64,000 nt of DNA from positions 434,001-498,000 of the forward strand of contig NZ_LFBU01000002.1 of assembly GCF_001045555.1 (NCBI RefSeq), written 5' to 3'. This DNA is from Marinobacter subterrani (GTDB taxonomy: Bacteria > Pseudomonadota > Gammaproteobacteria > Pseudomonadales > Oleiphilaceae). The notes beneath the pieces are model-generated. The model ran no database searches. It had not been told where the DNA came from and saw nothing but the letters and a program-made list of their open reading frames with translations. Both the position numbers and the translations under genes were made by a program. Positions 9,313 through 18,019 of this stretch are shown here, piece by piece. The stretch's first letter is position 1. Each line of letters begins with the position of its first letter.

Positions 9313-9996
9313 TCAGCCTTCCTGCAGGGCCTGCACCACAGCCTTCGCCGCCCCTTCGGAAGAGGCCGGGTTCTGGCCGGTAATCAGCTTGCCGTCCACC
9401 ACAATGTGCGGCCCCCAGTCTTCGCCGCGGGTGTAGGTGGCGGTGTTTTCCTTCAGCATGTCCTCGACCAGGAAGGGCACCACTTTGCTCAGGCCCACGG
9501 CCTCTTCCTCACTGTTGGTGAAGCCGGTCACTTCGCGGCCACCAACGATGTTCTGGCCGGGCTTCACTTCCACGTTCTTGAACACGGCCGGTGCGTGGCA
9601 GACGGCGCCGATCACCTTGTCCTGCTCGTACGCCGCCTTGATCAGGGCAACCGATTTGTCGTTGTTGACCAGATCCCACAACGGGCCGTGACCACCCGGA
9701 TAGAAGATGGCATCGTAGTCGTTCATGTCCACGTCGCTCAGCTTCCTGGTGCTGGCCAGCGCCTCCTTGGCGCGCGCATCTTCCCGGAAGCGGCGGGTTG
9801 TTTCGGTCAGGGCCTCCTCCGCCTCGCTGTTGGGATCGACCGGTGGTTGGCCGCCTTTCGGAGAGGCAATGGTGATGTCCGCGCCCGCATCTCGGAATAC
9901 GAAATAAGGTGCGGTGAACTCTTCGAGCCAGAAGCCGGTCTTATGGCCGGTGTCGCCCATCTGGTCGTGGGAGGTGAGAACCATCAGAATCTTCAT
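9313..9996 (-). CDS. DJ-1/PfpI family type 1 glutamine amidotransferase-like protein (Hsp31/glyoxalase III-like)
   Basis: This 227-residue protein of the DJ-1/PfpI superfamily is probably a cytoplasmic glyoxalase III or protein/nucleotide deglycase-type stress protein. The nucleophile elbow GAVCHAPA places the catalytic cysteine at C133 followed by H134, and a conserved acidic residue lies in WLEEFTAP (about residue 25). The length and the N-terminal KILMVLTSHD fit the ThiJ/PfpI class with an extended cap rather than the small YajL type. It is monocistronic and convergent with benE. The precise substrate is unknown. Confidence 0.85.
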   Translation of the reverse strand: MKILMVLTSHDQMGDTGHKTGFWLEEFTAPYFVFRDAGADITIASPKGGQPPVDPNSEAEEALTETTRRFREDARAKEALASTRKLSDVDMNDYDAIFYPGGHGPLWDLVNNDKSVALIKAAYEQDKVIGAVCHAPAVFKNVEVKPGQNIVGGREVTGFTNSEEEAVGLSKVVPFLVEDMLKENTATYTRGEDWGPHIVVDGKLITGQNPASSEGAAKAVVQALQEG

Positions 9997-10193
9997 AGTG
10001 TTCGTCCTTATCGTTGACGAATGAATGGCACTTCTTGACTGGTCTGTGGAACAACCTTGTGCCGCCGGTGAACGAATTCAACCATCGTTACGTAAACCCG
10101 GCCCCAGCAGATCTTGCACCGTCTATACTTTAGACAGATCACCAAACCTGAAAGAATGCGAAAAGCACCCAGGCAAGAACAGGACAGGTACGC

Positions 10194-10946
10194 ATGCGAG
10201 TTTTGATAGCCGCCCTCATGATGGCTGTGGCGCTTCCCGCCATAGGTCAGCAGGGTACTGAGACCGTCGAACCCCTGACCGTCACGGTCGGCGCCAACCA
10301 TGCGCCTCCGTACCGGATTATCGACGGTGGTGAGGCCACCGGGCTCTACGTGGAGATATTCGAAGAGATCGCTGATCGCCTGGGCTGGCAGGTGAAATAC
10401 CGGGAGGCGCCCTTCCGCCGGGTGCTGAGGATGGTCGAGGAAGGCAAGGTGGATGTCATGCTCGGCCCTCTTAAGACGGCCGAGCGTGCTGAGGTGATGG
10501 AGTTTGTCGCGCCGGCTTTCCCGCCGGAGCGACGGCTGTTTTTCTATCTGGACAAACAGCACAGAATCGAACGCTACTCAGATCTGCACGGCCGCGCCAT
10601 CGGGGTTCTGGAAGGTGCAAGCTATTTCCAGCGGTTCGATAACGACGACGAACTGTTGAAAGAGCCCGCACCGCGCTATGAAAATCTTATGCTGATGATG
10701 CAGAAAGGGCGGGTGGATGTGGTGATCGCCCCGGAACTTGTCGGGCGTTACGTGATTGATGAGCTGGATATTGATGCCCAGATATCGCCGTTCTTCGTGC
10801 CCGGTGAGCGTTCGTACATCGCGGTGGCAAAAAACTCGCCGGTGCTTGAGTATGCGGATGACATAAGAGCGGCGCTCAAGCTGATCGAAATGGAAGGCAT
10901 ACACGAGGATCTGGTTTTGAAGTACCTTGGCAGAGCCCCCGAATGA
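10194..10946 (+). CDS. Family 3 extracellular solute-binding protein
   Basis: This 250-residue protein starts with a short signal peptide (hydrophobic residues about 3-17, likely cleavage after AIG or nearby). A periplasmic amino-acid-type binding fold follows, with the typical HAPPYR and GLYVEIFEEIADRLG segments. No ABC permease or ATPase lies beside it. Such lone family 3 proteins are common in marine gammaproteobacteria and may act as sensors or as binding proteins for distant transporters. Its last four bases overlap the start of the RNase J-like gene, so the two are translationally coupled. Ligand unknown. Confidence 0.8.
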   Translation: MRVLIAALMMAVALPAIGQQGTETVEPLTVTVGANHAPPYRIIDGGEATGLYVEIFEEIADRLGWQVKYREAPFRRVLRMVEEGKVDVMLGPLKTAERAEVMEFVAPAFPPERRLFFYLDKQHRIERYSDLHGRAIGVLEGASYFQRFDNDDELLKEPAPRYENLMLMMQKGRVDVVIAPELVGRYVIDELDIDAQISPFFVPGERSYIAVAKNSPVLEYADDIRAALKLIEMEGIHEDLVLKYLGRAPE

Positions 10947-12325
10947 TTCCGGAGTCTTCTGACCTCTGGTTCCTGCCCCTTGGCGGCACCGGTGAAATCG
11001 GCATGAACCTCAACCTCTACGGGCACGATGGCGCCTGGCTGATGGTGGATTGTGGCGTCACCTTTCCCAAGCCCGGCCGTGTTGCTGCCGACGGAACTGT
11101 GCATCACCGGGGTGAGCCGCCGGTGCAGATGGCCGACCCGGCCTTTATCGCCGACCGTCGGGACCGACTGGCCGGGCTGATTATTACCCATGCCCACGAA
11201 GATCACGTCGGTGCGGTGCCTTATCTCTGGCCGCTGCTGCAATGTCCCGTTTATGCCAGCCGGTTCACTGCCGAAATACTGCGTCGCAAACTGGCGGAAT
11301 TCGATCTGCTGCATCGGGTGCCGATCATTGAAGTGGAAACCGGTCAGTGCAAACAGATCGGTCCGTTCAGCGTGCAGTGGCTGGCGCTGACGCACTCCAT
11401 TCCCGACCCCAATGCGCTGATGATCCGCACCCCCTTGGGTAATATTTTTCACAGTGGCGACTGGAAACTGGACGACCAGCCTCTGGTGGGTCATGGCTAC
11501 TCCAAGGAAACCTTCACCGGCCTTTCCGAAGAGGGCGTACAGGCCATGGTGTGCGATTCCACCAATGCCACCGTGCCCGGCCATTCGATCTCCGAAGCCG
11601 CGTTGCATGCCGGATTATTGAGCGCGGTGAGTGGCGCGGAAGGGCGGGTGGTGGTCACCTGCTTTGGCAGCAACATTGCCCGTCTGCACACCCTGGCCAC
11701 CATCGCCCGTGAAAGTGGCCGCTACATGGGTTTGCTGGGGCGCTCGTTGATCAACATGAGTGGCGCCGCGAAAAAAGCAGGGCTGTGGGATACGGCGGAC
11801 CAGTTGATCAATCCCGCCCATCTCGGTTATCTGCCCCGCAGAGAAGTGCTGGCGGTGGTCACTGGCAGCCAGGGCGAGCCCAGAACGGCCTTGCGTCGGC
11901 TGGCGGCGGGCAATCACCCGGATTTCGAGCTGGAAGTGGGCGACACGGTTATCTTCAGTGCCCGGGCCATTCCCGGCAATGAGGAAGCCATTGAGGCACT
12001 GATTGCCAACCTGAATGGATTGGGGGTCCGGGTGATCACCGCCGAGGACGCTGATTTGCCCATTCACGCTTCCGGTCATCCTGCCCAGGAGGAACTGGCG
12101 CTGATGTACCAGTGGGTCAGGCCCGCCGTTGCCATTCCGGTTCACGGGGAGGCGGAGCATATGGAAGTCCATGCGGACATTGCCAGGGCGCAGGGCGTGC
12201 CACGGGCCATGGTCGGCCGAAACGGCGATCTGTTCATGATTCGGCCTGTACCGGGCATCCGTCGACAGATTGCGGAAACCGGTCGTCTGGGTTGGGAAAA
12301 AGAGGCGCTTGTCAGAGTTGAGTGA
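10943..12325 (+). CDS. Ribonuclease J-like metallo-beta-lactamase-fold hydrolase
   Basis: This 460-residue protein has an MBL core interrupted by a beta-CASP domain. The zinc motif H83-x-H85-x-D87-H88 (HAHEDH) is intact. Later HxSGH (HASGH) and VHGE motifs are those of the RNA-specificity region of RNase J. It is about 90 residues shorter than Bacillus RNase J and seems to lack the C-terminal dimerisation domain. Gammaproteobacteria normally rely on RNase E, so an RNase J-like protein here is an accessory RNA or DNA hydrolase. It starts inside the stop of the upstream binding-protein gene. Confidence 0.8.
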   Translation: MIPESSDLWFLPLGGTGEIGMNLNLYGHDGAWLMVDCGVTFPKPGRVAADGTVHHRGEPPVQMADPAFIADRRDRLAGLIITHAHEDHVGAVPYLWPLLQCPVYASRFTAEILRRKLAEFDLLHRVPIIEVETGQCKQIGPFSVQWLALTHSIPDPNALMIRTPLGNIFHSGDWKLDDQPLVGHGYSKETFTGLSEEGVQAMVCDSTNATVPGHSISEAALHAGLLSAVSGAEGRVVVTCFGSNIARLHTLATIARESGRYMGLLGRSLINMSGAAKKAGLWDTADQLINPAHLGYLPRREVLAVVTGSQGEPRTALRRLAAGNHPDFELEVGDTVIFSARAIPGNEEAIEALIANLNGLGVRVITAEDADLPIHASGHPAQEELALMYQWVRPAVAIPVHGEAEHMEVHADIARAQGVPRAMVGRNGDLFMIRPVPGIRRQIAETGRLGWEKEALVRVE

Positions 12326-12352
12326 GTGCTGACAAAAATCTGCTCTCCGGGC

Positions 12353-12380
12353 TTGGTCGTTCGCATCCTATCTGTATAAA
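12353..12380 (+). promoter_or_regulatory. Candidate sigma70 promoter for the thioesterase gene
   Basis: TTGGTC (12353-12358) and TATAAA (12375-12380) are separated by 16 bases, about 50 bases upstream of the start at 12434. It is a fair but not perfect match. Confidence 0.35.
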
Positions 12381-12433
12381 CTGGGGTCTTTGCGTCTTTC
12401 CCTGTACCAAACCAACAAGAGAGCGGTATCTGC

Positions 12434-12859
12434 ATGGCAGTCTGGACCCAAACCCCCAACCTGGAAAACCTCGCCAAAGCCAGTAAAAACACGGCGGTCA
12501 GCCACATGGGTATTGAGTACCTTGAGATCGGCGATGACTATGTCAAGGGCCGCATGCCCGTGGACGAGCGCACCGTGCAACCGTTCGGCATCCTGCACGG
12601 CGGGTCCTCGGTATTGCTGGCGGAAACCCTCGGCAGCATGGCGGCCAACTGCTGCCTGAAAGATCCGGAAACCGTCGCGGTAGGGCTCGACATCAACGCC
12701 AACCACATTCGTCCGGTAACCAAAGGCTGGGTCTACGGTACGGCCAGGCCCATTCACATCGGCAATGCGACCCAGGTGTGGGAAATTCTGCTGGAGAACG
12801 AGGAAGGCAAGACGACCTGTATTTCCCGGCTCACCATGGCGGTGACCAAACGGCCGTGA
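12434..12859 (+). CDS. Hotdog-fold acyl-CoA thioesterase (PaaI/MenI/YdiI type)
   Basis: This 141-residue single hotdog domain probably hydrolyses acyl- or aroyl-CoA thioesters in the cytoplasm. The signature HGG (H55-G56-G57) and the catalytic glutamate E64 in LLAETLGS align with YdiI/MenI and 4-hydroxybenzoyl-CoA thioesterases. The start has GAGAGCGG upstream. It stands alone, convergent with the HD-GYP gene. The natural substrate is not predictable from sequence, because this family is promiscuous. Confidence 0.85.
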   Translation: MAVWTQTPNLENLAKASKNTAVSHMGIEYLEIGDDYVKGRMPVDERTVQPFGILHGGSSVLLAETLGSMAANCCLKDPETVAVGLDINANHIRPVTKGWVYGTARPIHIGNATQVWEILLENEEGKTTCISRLTMAVTKRP

Positions 12860-12865
12860 TCCGGC

Positions 12866-14200
12866 CTAACCGGGGTCATCCGGCTGGTCGGTTTTGGTGA
12901 CGATCAGCCCCTCTTCAACAAAATCCTGCAACACAATGCCGTGGGCGCCGTCCGGCACTTCCCGGGCGATCTGATACACATTGCCAGCGCCGTCTTCGGG
13001 CGAGGTCATCAGGTCCAGTGACTTGTAGGGTGTCATCATTGTCTTGTCGGACTCGCGAACCATCAGGACCTTGGGCCTGAGTTTATGCCTGGGGTGGCTC
13101 TCGACAATAATCCCGACCTCGCCGTTGAGCATTTCAACAATGGAGCCGGGCGGGTACACGCCGATCATCTGGATAAACGCATCGGCCAGTTCCTCATCGA
13201 ACTGGGTGCCACGGTGTTTGTGGATGATTTCCAGGGCCTGCATGGAGGCCCGGCCCCTGTCGTACACCCGGGTGCTGGTGATGGCGTCGTAGGTGTCTAC
13301 CAGGCCGATGACCTTGGCAAAGTAGGGGATCTGCTGTGCCTTCAGGGCCCGGGGGTAACCGGAGCCGTCCATCCGCTCGTGGTGGCTGAAAGCCACATCC
13401 ACCGCGGTATTGAGGGAGTTACTGGTACCCATCAGGATGGTTCGGCCGTGGGTGGTGTGGTGGCGCATGACGTCAAACTCTCTCGGAGTCAGTGCTCCCG
13501 GTTTATTGAGAATCTCATCGGGAATCCGGGTTTTACCCACATCGTGCAGCAAGCCGCACAGCGCCAGATTGCGGATTTCGCCTTCCAGTAAACCCAGATG
13601 CTTGCCGAAAGCGGCGGCCAGGATGGCCACGTTGATGCAGTGTTCGGCGGTGTACTCGTCCTGATGCTTGATCTTGGTCAGCAGCAAGAGTGCGTTTTCA
13701 TTGCGCAGCACGCTTTCTACGCAGCTGTTGACCACGGCGCGGGCATTGTTCAGGTCCAGCGTGCGGCCTACCCGCAGGCCGGACATGATCGCTTTGGCGG
13801 TCTGCTGCGCCTCCTCGAAACGGATAATCGCGGTTTCCATTTCCTGCCCGGCGCTCACCTTGTTGATGTAGGTGACCCGTTTGCGCGGCGCAACGGCTTT
13901 GACCGTGTTGCTGGCGGGCTTGGGGGTGGCCTTGCGGCTGAACAGGCGTTTGAGGACGGACGGCTTCGGGGCGCTCCTGGCCGGATCTGGGCGAGGTATG
14001 CCATCGACCCGGCCCTCAATCACAACGAAGTCACACTGCGCCCGTAGCGCTTCAATCTCGGACTGATCACGGATTACAAATCCCTGGAGCAGGAAATTCG
14101 TTTCTTCCCACGGCCGGTCCAGCCGGATCACATGCATGCCAATGGCAAGTTCCGAGACGTCGATCTGGCTCTCAACAACTTCCTGATGTGGTGTGCCCAT
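12866..14200 (-). CDS. HD-GYP domain protein, probable c-di-GMP phosphodiesterase
   Basis: This 444-residue cytoplasmic protein has an N-terminal DUF3391 domain (about 1-70), a linker, and an HD-GYP domain (about 165-380). HD is at 219-220 (LLHDVGKTRIP), HHE at 273-275 and GYP at 281-283, so the phosphodiesterase signature is complete. DUF3391-HD-GYP proteins lower c-di-GMP and promote motility. The open frame extends to 14581, but family similarity begins at the ATG at 14200. A GGDEF cyclase at 41.4 kb and a FliA-promoted chemoreceptor at 19.6 kb are other signalling genes in the window. Confidence 0.88.
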   Translation of the reverse strand: MGTPHQEVVESQIDVSELAIGMHVIRLDRPWEETNFLLQGFVIRDQSEIEALRAQCDFVVIEGRVDGIPRPDPARSAPKPSVLKRLFSRKATPKPASNTVKAVAPRKRVTYINKVSAGQEMETAIIRFEEAQQTAKAIMSGLRVGRTLDLNNARAVVNSCVESVLRNENALLLLTKIKHQDEYTAEHCINVAILAAAFGKHLGLLEGEIRNLALCGLLHDVGKTRIPDEILNKPGALTPREFDVMRHHTTHGRTILMGTSNSLNTAVDVAFSHHERMDGSGYPRALKAQQIPYFAKVIGLVDTYDAITSTRVYDRGRASMQALEIIHKHRGTQFDEELADAFIQMIGVYPPGSIVEMLNGEVGIIVESHPRHKLRPKVLMVRESDKTMMTPYKSLDLMTSPEDGAGNVYQIAREVPDGAHGIVLQDFVEEGLIVTKTDQPDDPG

Positions 14201-14360
14201 AATCCAATCCTGAATCCCTGGAGACCCATTTTGCAGCAAAACAGCAATGACAGGATGGACCGGATTGCAAAATTTGGTCAAATAATGTTCATTCAAGGTG
14301 TTAGCGGCTGACCTTCGCGGCGGGCAAGAGCCCTGCCTGGATACTCGAGGAACCTGTGCC

Positions 14361-14573
14361 ATGGCCGACCATCGCTTCGTCCATCTCTGGTGGCTGGCGC
14401 TTGGCCATGCTGGCGACGGCTTCAGTCTGATGCGCAGGGTTGGTGTGGTGCTGTATTTCTCCCTCACCTTTATCTGTGAGTTGCTGGTCAGTGCCGGGCT
14501 GCGCAGCCATCCGCTCTGGGTGGCGTTTTTGTGGCGCAAAAGCCGGTTCCGGGTGCGCCTGTGGGCGGATTGA
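14361..14573 (+). CDS. Small hypothetical membrane protein
   Basis: A 70-residue ORF starts with ATG about 10 bases after a GAGG site. It has one clear hydrophobic stretch (about residues 28-46, VGVVLYFSLTFICELLVS) and a basic, arginine-rich C-terminus. It lies between the divergent HD-GYP gene and the convergent TauE gene. No family was recognised. The ribosome-binding site and the membrane-type composition favour a real gene over a chance ORF, but only moderately. Confidence 0.45.
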   Translation: MADHRFVHLWWLALGHAGDGFSLMRRVGVVLYFSLTFICELLVSAGLRSHPLWVAFLWRKSRFRVRLWAD

Positions 14574-14577
14574 CTGG

Positions 14578-15309
14578 TCACAGCGATAGCAGCCCGCGAG
14601 TCAGTGCTGCGGTTCCCGCAATGGCGGCAATCGCCAGAATCACCGGGCGAAGCCCTTCAAAGGGCATGCGATGAACCAGTTTGCCGGATAACCAGAAGCC
14701 CACAAAAACCCCCGGAAAGGTGACCGCAAACAGCCATAGCTCCCGGGTGCCCAGATAGCCGGAGGCAAACAGGCCTGACAGGCTGAGGACACTGGCTGCC
14801 AGGAAAAACGCGGACATATTGGCCCTGACCAGCGGTCCCTTTTCATTCTGGTAGATCAACGCGATCGGCGGTCCACCAACCGCGGTAATCGTGCCCATGT
14901 AGGTTGAAGCCGCTCCGGCCATGATGCTGTTCCGGGCATTCAGGGTGGGCTTGAGCCCACCGATGCTGAGTGCCACCCCCGCAAGAATGAGAATGCCAAA
15001 CGTCAGCTCGAAACCCTTGTTGGAGATGACCAGCAGCGTCAGCGCTGCCAGGACTGCCCCGGCAACCCCGCCAATGATCGCGAAGCGCACTTCCCTGACC
15101 TGCAACGCGCCGCGATTGCGGATCAGCATGAAGACCGTCAGCAGGGTGGCGTTCAGGATCAGCGGTCCGGGCACGAACAGCGGGCTGATGAGAAACAGCA
15201 ATGGCGCAGCCAGCGTGCCAATGCCATAGCCGGCCACGCCCTGAAGGCAGGCGCCGGCGAGAATGGCAAGGTTGGCGAGGAGAATCTGTAACAGCGATAC
15301 ATCCGTCAA
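14578..15309 (-). CDS. TauE/SafE family sulfite/anion exporter-like membrane protein
   Basis: This 243-residue inner-membrane protein has about seven to eight hydrophobic segments and the typical TauE/SafE N-terminal GACLQGVAGYGIGTLAAPLL segment, with a repeat-like counterpart in the second half. The family exports sulfite, sulfoacetate or other small organic anions, or imports substrates. No sulfur gene adjoins it, so the substrate is unknown. It is monocistronic and divergent from the YchJ-like gene. Confidence 0.85.
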   Translation of the reverse strand: MTDVSLLQILLANLAILAGACLQGVAGYGIGTLAAPLLFLISPLFVPGPLILNATLLTVFMLIRNRGALQVREVRFAIIGGVAGAVLAALTLLVISNKGFELTFGILILAGVALSIGGLKPTLNARNSIMAGAASTYMGTITAVGGPPIALIYQNEKGPLVRANMSAFFLAASVLSLSGLFASGYLGTRELWLFAVTFPGVFVGFWLSGKLVHRMPFEGLRPVILAIAAIAGTAALTRGLLSL

Positions 15310-15412
15310 AACAAATCACCAGAGTGTAGAGGGTGAGGGGAGGAGTGGGGTCAGGCCGGTTTGATGCTGATAGACTGACGGTTCAATAGCATAGCCGAAA
15401 ATTCTGAATCCG

Positions 15413-15871
15413 ATGACACAACCGCCTGAAAACCGAGCCTGCCCCTGCGGCAGCGGAAAACCCTACGGTGAATGCTGCCTGCCCCTGCATCAGGGCGGGG
15501 CGGCGTCGTCGCCCGAGGCCCTGATGCGCTCCCGGTATGCCGCCTTCGTGCTGAATCTGCCCGACTATCTCCGGGCCACCTGGCACCAGAGTACCCGGCC
15601 AGAGACCCTGACCCTTGACGACTCACCGGACTGGACTTCTCTGCGGGTTCTCGACAGCAGCCAGACTGGAAACAAGGGAGCCGTTCACTTCCAGGCAATC
15701 TACCGTCTTCCCAGCGGCTGGGGATTCCTGGAAGAAAACTCCGACTTTGTCCGGGAAGACGGGCGCTGGTATTACCTGCGCGGCAACACCAGTGAAGGCC
15801 AGCTCAAGCCCGGCCGCAATGAACCCTGCCCCTGTGGCAGCGGCAGGAAGTACAAGGCCTGCTGTCTGTAG
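15413..15871 (+). CDS. ychJ: YchJ-like protein with two SEC-C zinc motifs
   Basis: This 152-residue protein has an SEC-C metal-binding motif at each end: C10-x-C12-x8-C21-C22 at the N-terminus and CPCGSGRKYKACC at the extreme C-terminus. The central part is an NTF2-like fold typical of YchJ. The two motifs probably bind zinc and may dock the protein to ribosomes or SecB, as the SEC-C of SecA does. The function of YchJ is not established. It converges on the rhodanese gene, whose stop lies eight bases beyond its own. Confidence 0.87.
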   Translation: MTQPPENRACPCGSGKPYGECCLPLHQGGAASSPEALMRSRYAAFVLNLPDYLRATWHQSTRPETLTLDDSPDWTSLRVLDSSQTGNKGAVHFQAIYRLPSGWGFLEENSDFVREDGRWYYLRGNTSEGQLKPGRNEPCPCGSGRKYKACCL

Positions 15872-15878
15872 GCGCCGG

Positions 15879-16259
15879 TCAGTCGAAAGATGGCAGCTCC
15901 GGTTGGGCGACGGGTTTGCCGGCTTCCTGCCAGGCATCAAAACCACCGGCAATCGACAGCACGTGCATGTAGCCCATTTCTTTCAGGGCTTTCGCGCTCA
16001 GGGCCGCACGGCCTGAGGTTTTGCAGTAGCACACGATTTTCATGTCCCGGTTTTCCAGAGCTGGATCATTGGTGAACTTGAATTCCAGCATGCCCCGGGA
16101 AATATTGACCGCGCCGGGAATATGACTGATCCGATACTCATCGGGATCCCGGACATCCAGTAACAGGTCGGCATTGGAAATGGCGTCGTCTGCCTGCTCA
16201 ACCGGGATCTCCTGGATGCCTTTTTTGGCGGCTTCAACCAGATCGTGGGCAGTCTTCAT
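15879..16259 (-). CDS. Single-domain rhodanese-like sulfurtransferase
   Basis: This 126-residue cytoplasmic rhodanese has the active-site loop CKTSGR, with catalytic C79, and the structural LLLDVRDPDEY and HIPGA motifs. A six-residue loop is the size used by sulfur rather than phosphate or arsenate substrates. It probably moves persulfide sulfur in general thiol metabolism. An AGGA site precedes the ATG. It is a single gene with no linked sulfur pathway. Confidence 0.87.
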   Translation of the reverse strand: MKTAHDLVEAAKKGIQEIPVEQADDAISNADLLLDVRDPDEYRISHIPGAVNISRGMLEFKFTNDPALENRDMKIVCYCKTSGRAALSAKALKEMGYMHVLSIAGGFDAWQEAGKPVAQPELPSFD

Positions 16260-16375
16260 GGGGCGTCCTCCTGCAGCAGTGGAATAACGTTATGCCTCAG
16301 GATAAGGGTATTGGCGAGGCGGCGTCATCCCGAAGATGGATAATGAACACATTATTTCAGAAACGAGGAGGCTTT

Positions 16376-16585
16376 ATGAAACAACCCATCACCGGCTACC
16401 ACAAAGACGAGGAAGACCACTGGGTGGCCCAGTTGGCGTGCGGACACAATCAGCATGTGCGCCACACGCCGCCCTGGGTGAACCGCCTGTGGGTGACGAC
16501 CGCAGAAGGCCGGGATTCGATGTTGGGGTATGAGCTGGCCTGCCGTAAATGCGACACGGGCGCGCCGCCGGATGACCGGCCCTGA
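16376..16585 (+). CDS. DUF3565 family small protein
   Basis: This 69-residue protein begins MKQPITGYHKDEEDHWVAQL and contains the HNQHVRHTPPW segment and a late CRKC pair that could bind metal. This pattern is typical of DUF3565, sometimes named pressure-regulated protein in marine bacteria; its function is unknown. The start is chosen at 16376 because a GAGGAGG site lies just upstream; the frame is open 28 codons earlier without similarity. A DUF2235 gene begins 50 bases downstream. Confidence 0.82.
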   Translation: MKQPITGYHKDEEDHWVAQLACGHNQHVRHTPPWVNRLWVTTAEGRDSMLGYELACRKCDTGAPPDDRP

Positions 16586-16634
16586 GCTATACTGTGGTTG
16601 AAATCTGATCACATGATTGGCAAGGGAGTCTGCC

Positions 16635-17648
16635 ATGGTGAAGCGCCTCGTTATCTGTGCCGATGGTACATGGAACCGCCCGGAAGAAGATCTTCAGGAA
16701 GATGTACCCACCAACGTTCTGAGAATGGCCAGGGCGATTCGCCCGTTCGCAGCCGATGGCCTGCCCCAGCATGTGTTTTATGACTGGGGCATCGGGTCCT
16801 ACCACAATGCGGTCATTGGTGGGGTGACAGGCGAGGGCATTCACAAGAACATCATGGATGCCTACCGCTATATTGTTCAGAATTTCATGCCCGGCGCCGA
16901 AATCTACCTGTTCGGTTTCAGTCGCGGCGCCTACACCGTGCGCTCCCTGTGCGGGCTGATCAACAACTGCGGCATTCTCAAGCGGCCGGATGCACGGTTG
17001 ATCCAGCAGGCGTTCGACCATTACAAGAAAACCGGCGACCCCTGGAAGCCCTCAGGCGCCAGATCATTGGAATTCCGCAAGGCGCACAGCCATGAATCCC
17101 GGGAGATCCGGTTTGTCGGTGCCTGGGATACGGTGGGTGCCCTGGGGCTGCCCTTCTCACTGATGGGGCTGTTCGACCGCAAGGACGAGTTCTACGACAC
17201 CAAGCTGGGCAGCAATGTGCGCATTGCCCGCCATGCCATGGCCATTGATGAACGCCGGGAGGACTTTGAGCCCACTCTCTGGGAGCCCCGGGACGGGCTG
17301 GATCTTGAGCAGGTGTGGTTTGCCGGCTCCCACAGTGACATCGGTGGAGGTTACCCGGCGGATGATCAGGGCCTGCTGGCGTCGGACAGCGCCCTGGAAT
17401 GGATGGTGGAGCAGGCCCGGAATGCCGGGCTGGACATAGAAGAACACCTGCCTGCCGGTATTAACCCCAGTGCCAGCGCCAGATTGCACAATTCACGGCG
17501 CCATATTTTCCGGTTTTCAACGCCACTGATTCGTAACCTGAAACCGAAAGATGTCGAGACCGCCATTCACCCATCCGTGGCCGAGCGCTGGCGGCTGGAT
17601 CCGGATTACCGGCCGCCCAATCTTGAACAGATCGGATTCAGCGGTTAG
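16635..17648 (+). CDS. DUF2235 alpha/beta-hydrolase (Tle1-like phospholipase fold)
   Basis: This 337-residue protein has the hallmark N-terminal CADGTWN, the nucleophile elbow GFSRGAY with S96, and a GSHSDIGGGY segment carrying the likely catalytic Asp/His. DUF2235 includes the type VI secretion effector Tle1, but also many lone cytoplasmic hydrolases. No VgrG, PAAR, adaptor or immunity gene is nearby and there is no signal peptide, so a secreted toxin role is not supported. The gene ends four bases inside the convergent DCC gene. Confidence 0.82.
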   Translation: MVKRLVICADGTWNRPEEDLQEDVPTNVLRMARAIRPFAADGLPQHVFYDWGIGSYHNAVIGGVTGEGIHKNIMDAYRYIVQNFMPGAEIYLFGFSRGAYTVRSLCGLINNCGILKRPDARLIQQAFDHYKKTGDPWKPSGARSLEFRKAHSHESREIRFVGAWDTVGALGLPFSLMGLFDRKDEFYDTKLGSNVRIARHAMAIDERREDFEPTLWEPRDGLDLEQVWFAGSHSDIGGGYPADDQGLLASDSALEWMVEQARNAGLDIEEHLPAGINPSASARLHNSRRHIFRFSTPLIRNLKPKDVETAIHPSVAERWRLDPDYRPPNLEQIGFSG

Positions 17649-18019
17649 ACGGCTGTGTTATTGCCAATGGCGCAGGCGTATTTGCGCTCATAACGCCTGT
17701 CTGCCCATCTGCCGTAGACCCGTGAGGCAACCAGAAAGATGCCGGGCCACAGCAGGGGCTTGAACAGGAAACCGAAGGGCGTGTGGGACCAGGCGCGCAC
17801 GTTTGCGGGCAGGCCGGTCACCCATTCGCCGGTCCAGGTCATCATGTGCAGCCGCCTGAGCAGGGCTTCGTGGCTCGGCAGGTTGGTACTGCCATCGCGT
17901 TGTTCGTGGATGTCCGCGAAAATCAGGTTGCCCCGCTGGAGTTTGCGCAAGGTGCGGATCTCCCTGGCGCAGAGCGGGCATCGCCCGTCGTAAAACAGGG
18001 TGTCATAACGGGGCTCCAT
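17645..18019 (-). CDS. DCC family (DUF393) thiol-disulfide oxidoreductase-like protein
   Basis: This 124-residue protein has the N-terminal DGRCPLC motif (C14, C17) that names the DCC family, a thioredoxin-fold group of mostly unknown function. The C-terminal half is hydrophobic (TPFGFLFKPLLWPGIFLVA) and may associate with the membrane. The start at 18019 lies 17 bases inside the end of the SixA-CHAD gene, implying coupled translation. A second DCC domain, fused to an ABM domain, is encoded at 30.5 kb. Confidence 0.82.
   Translation of the reverse strand: MEPRYDTLFYDGRCPLCAREIRTLRKLQRGNLIFADIHEQRDGSTNLPSHEALLRRLHMMTWTGEWVTGLPANVRAWSHTPFGFLFKPLLWPGIFLVASRVYGRWADRRYERKYACAIGNNTAV

Noticed and set aside
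16635..17648. DUF2235 protein as a type VI secretion phospholipase effector
   Set aside because: The fold and GxSxG agree with Tle1, but no VgrG, PAAR, Hcp, adaptor or immunity gene is nearby, so only the hydrolase fold is claimed.
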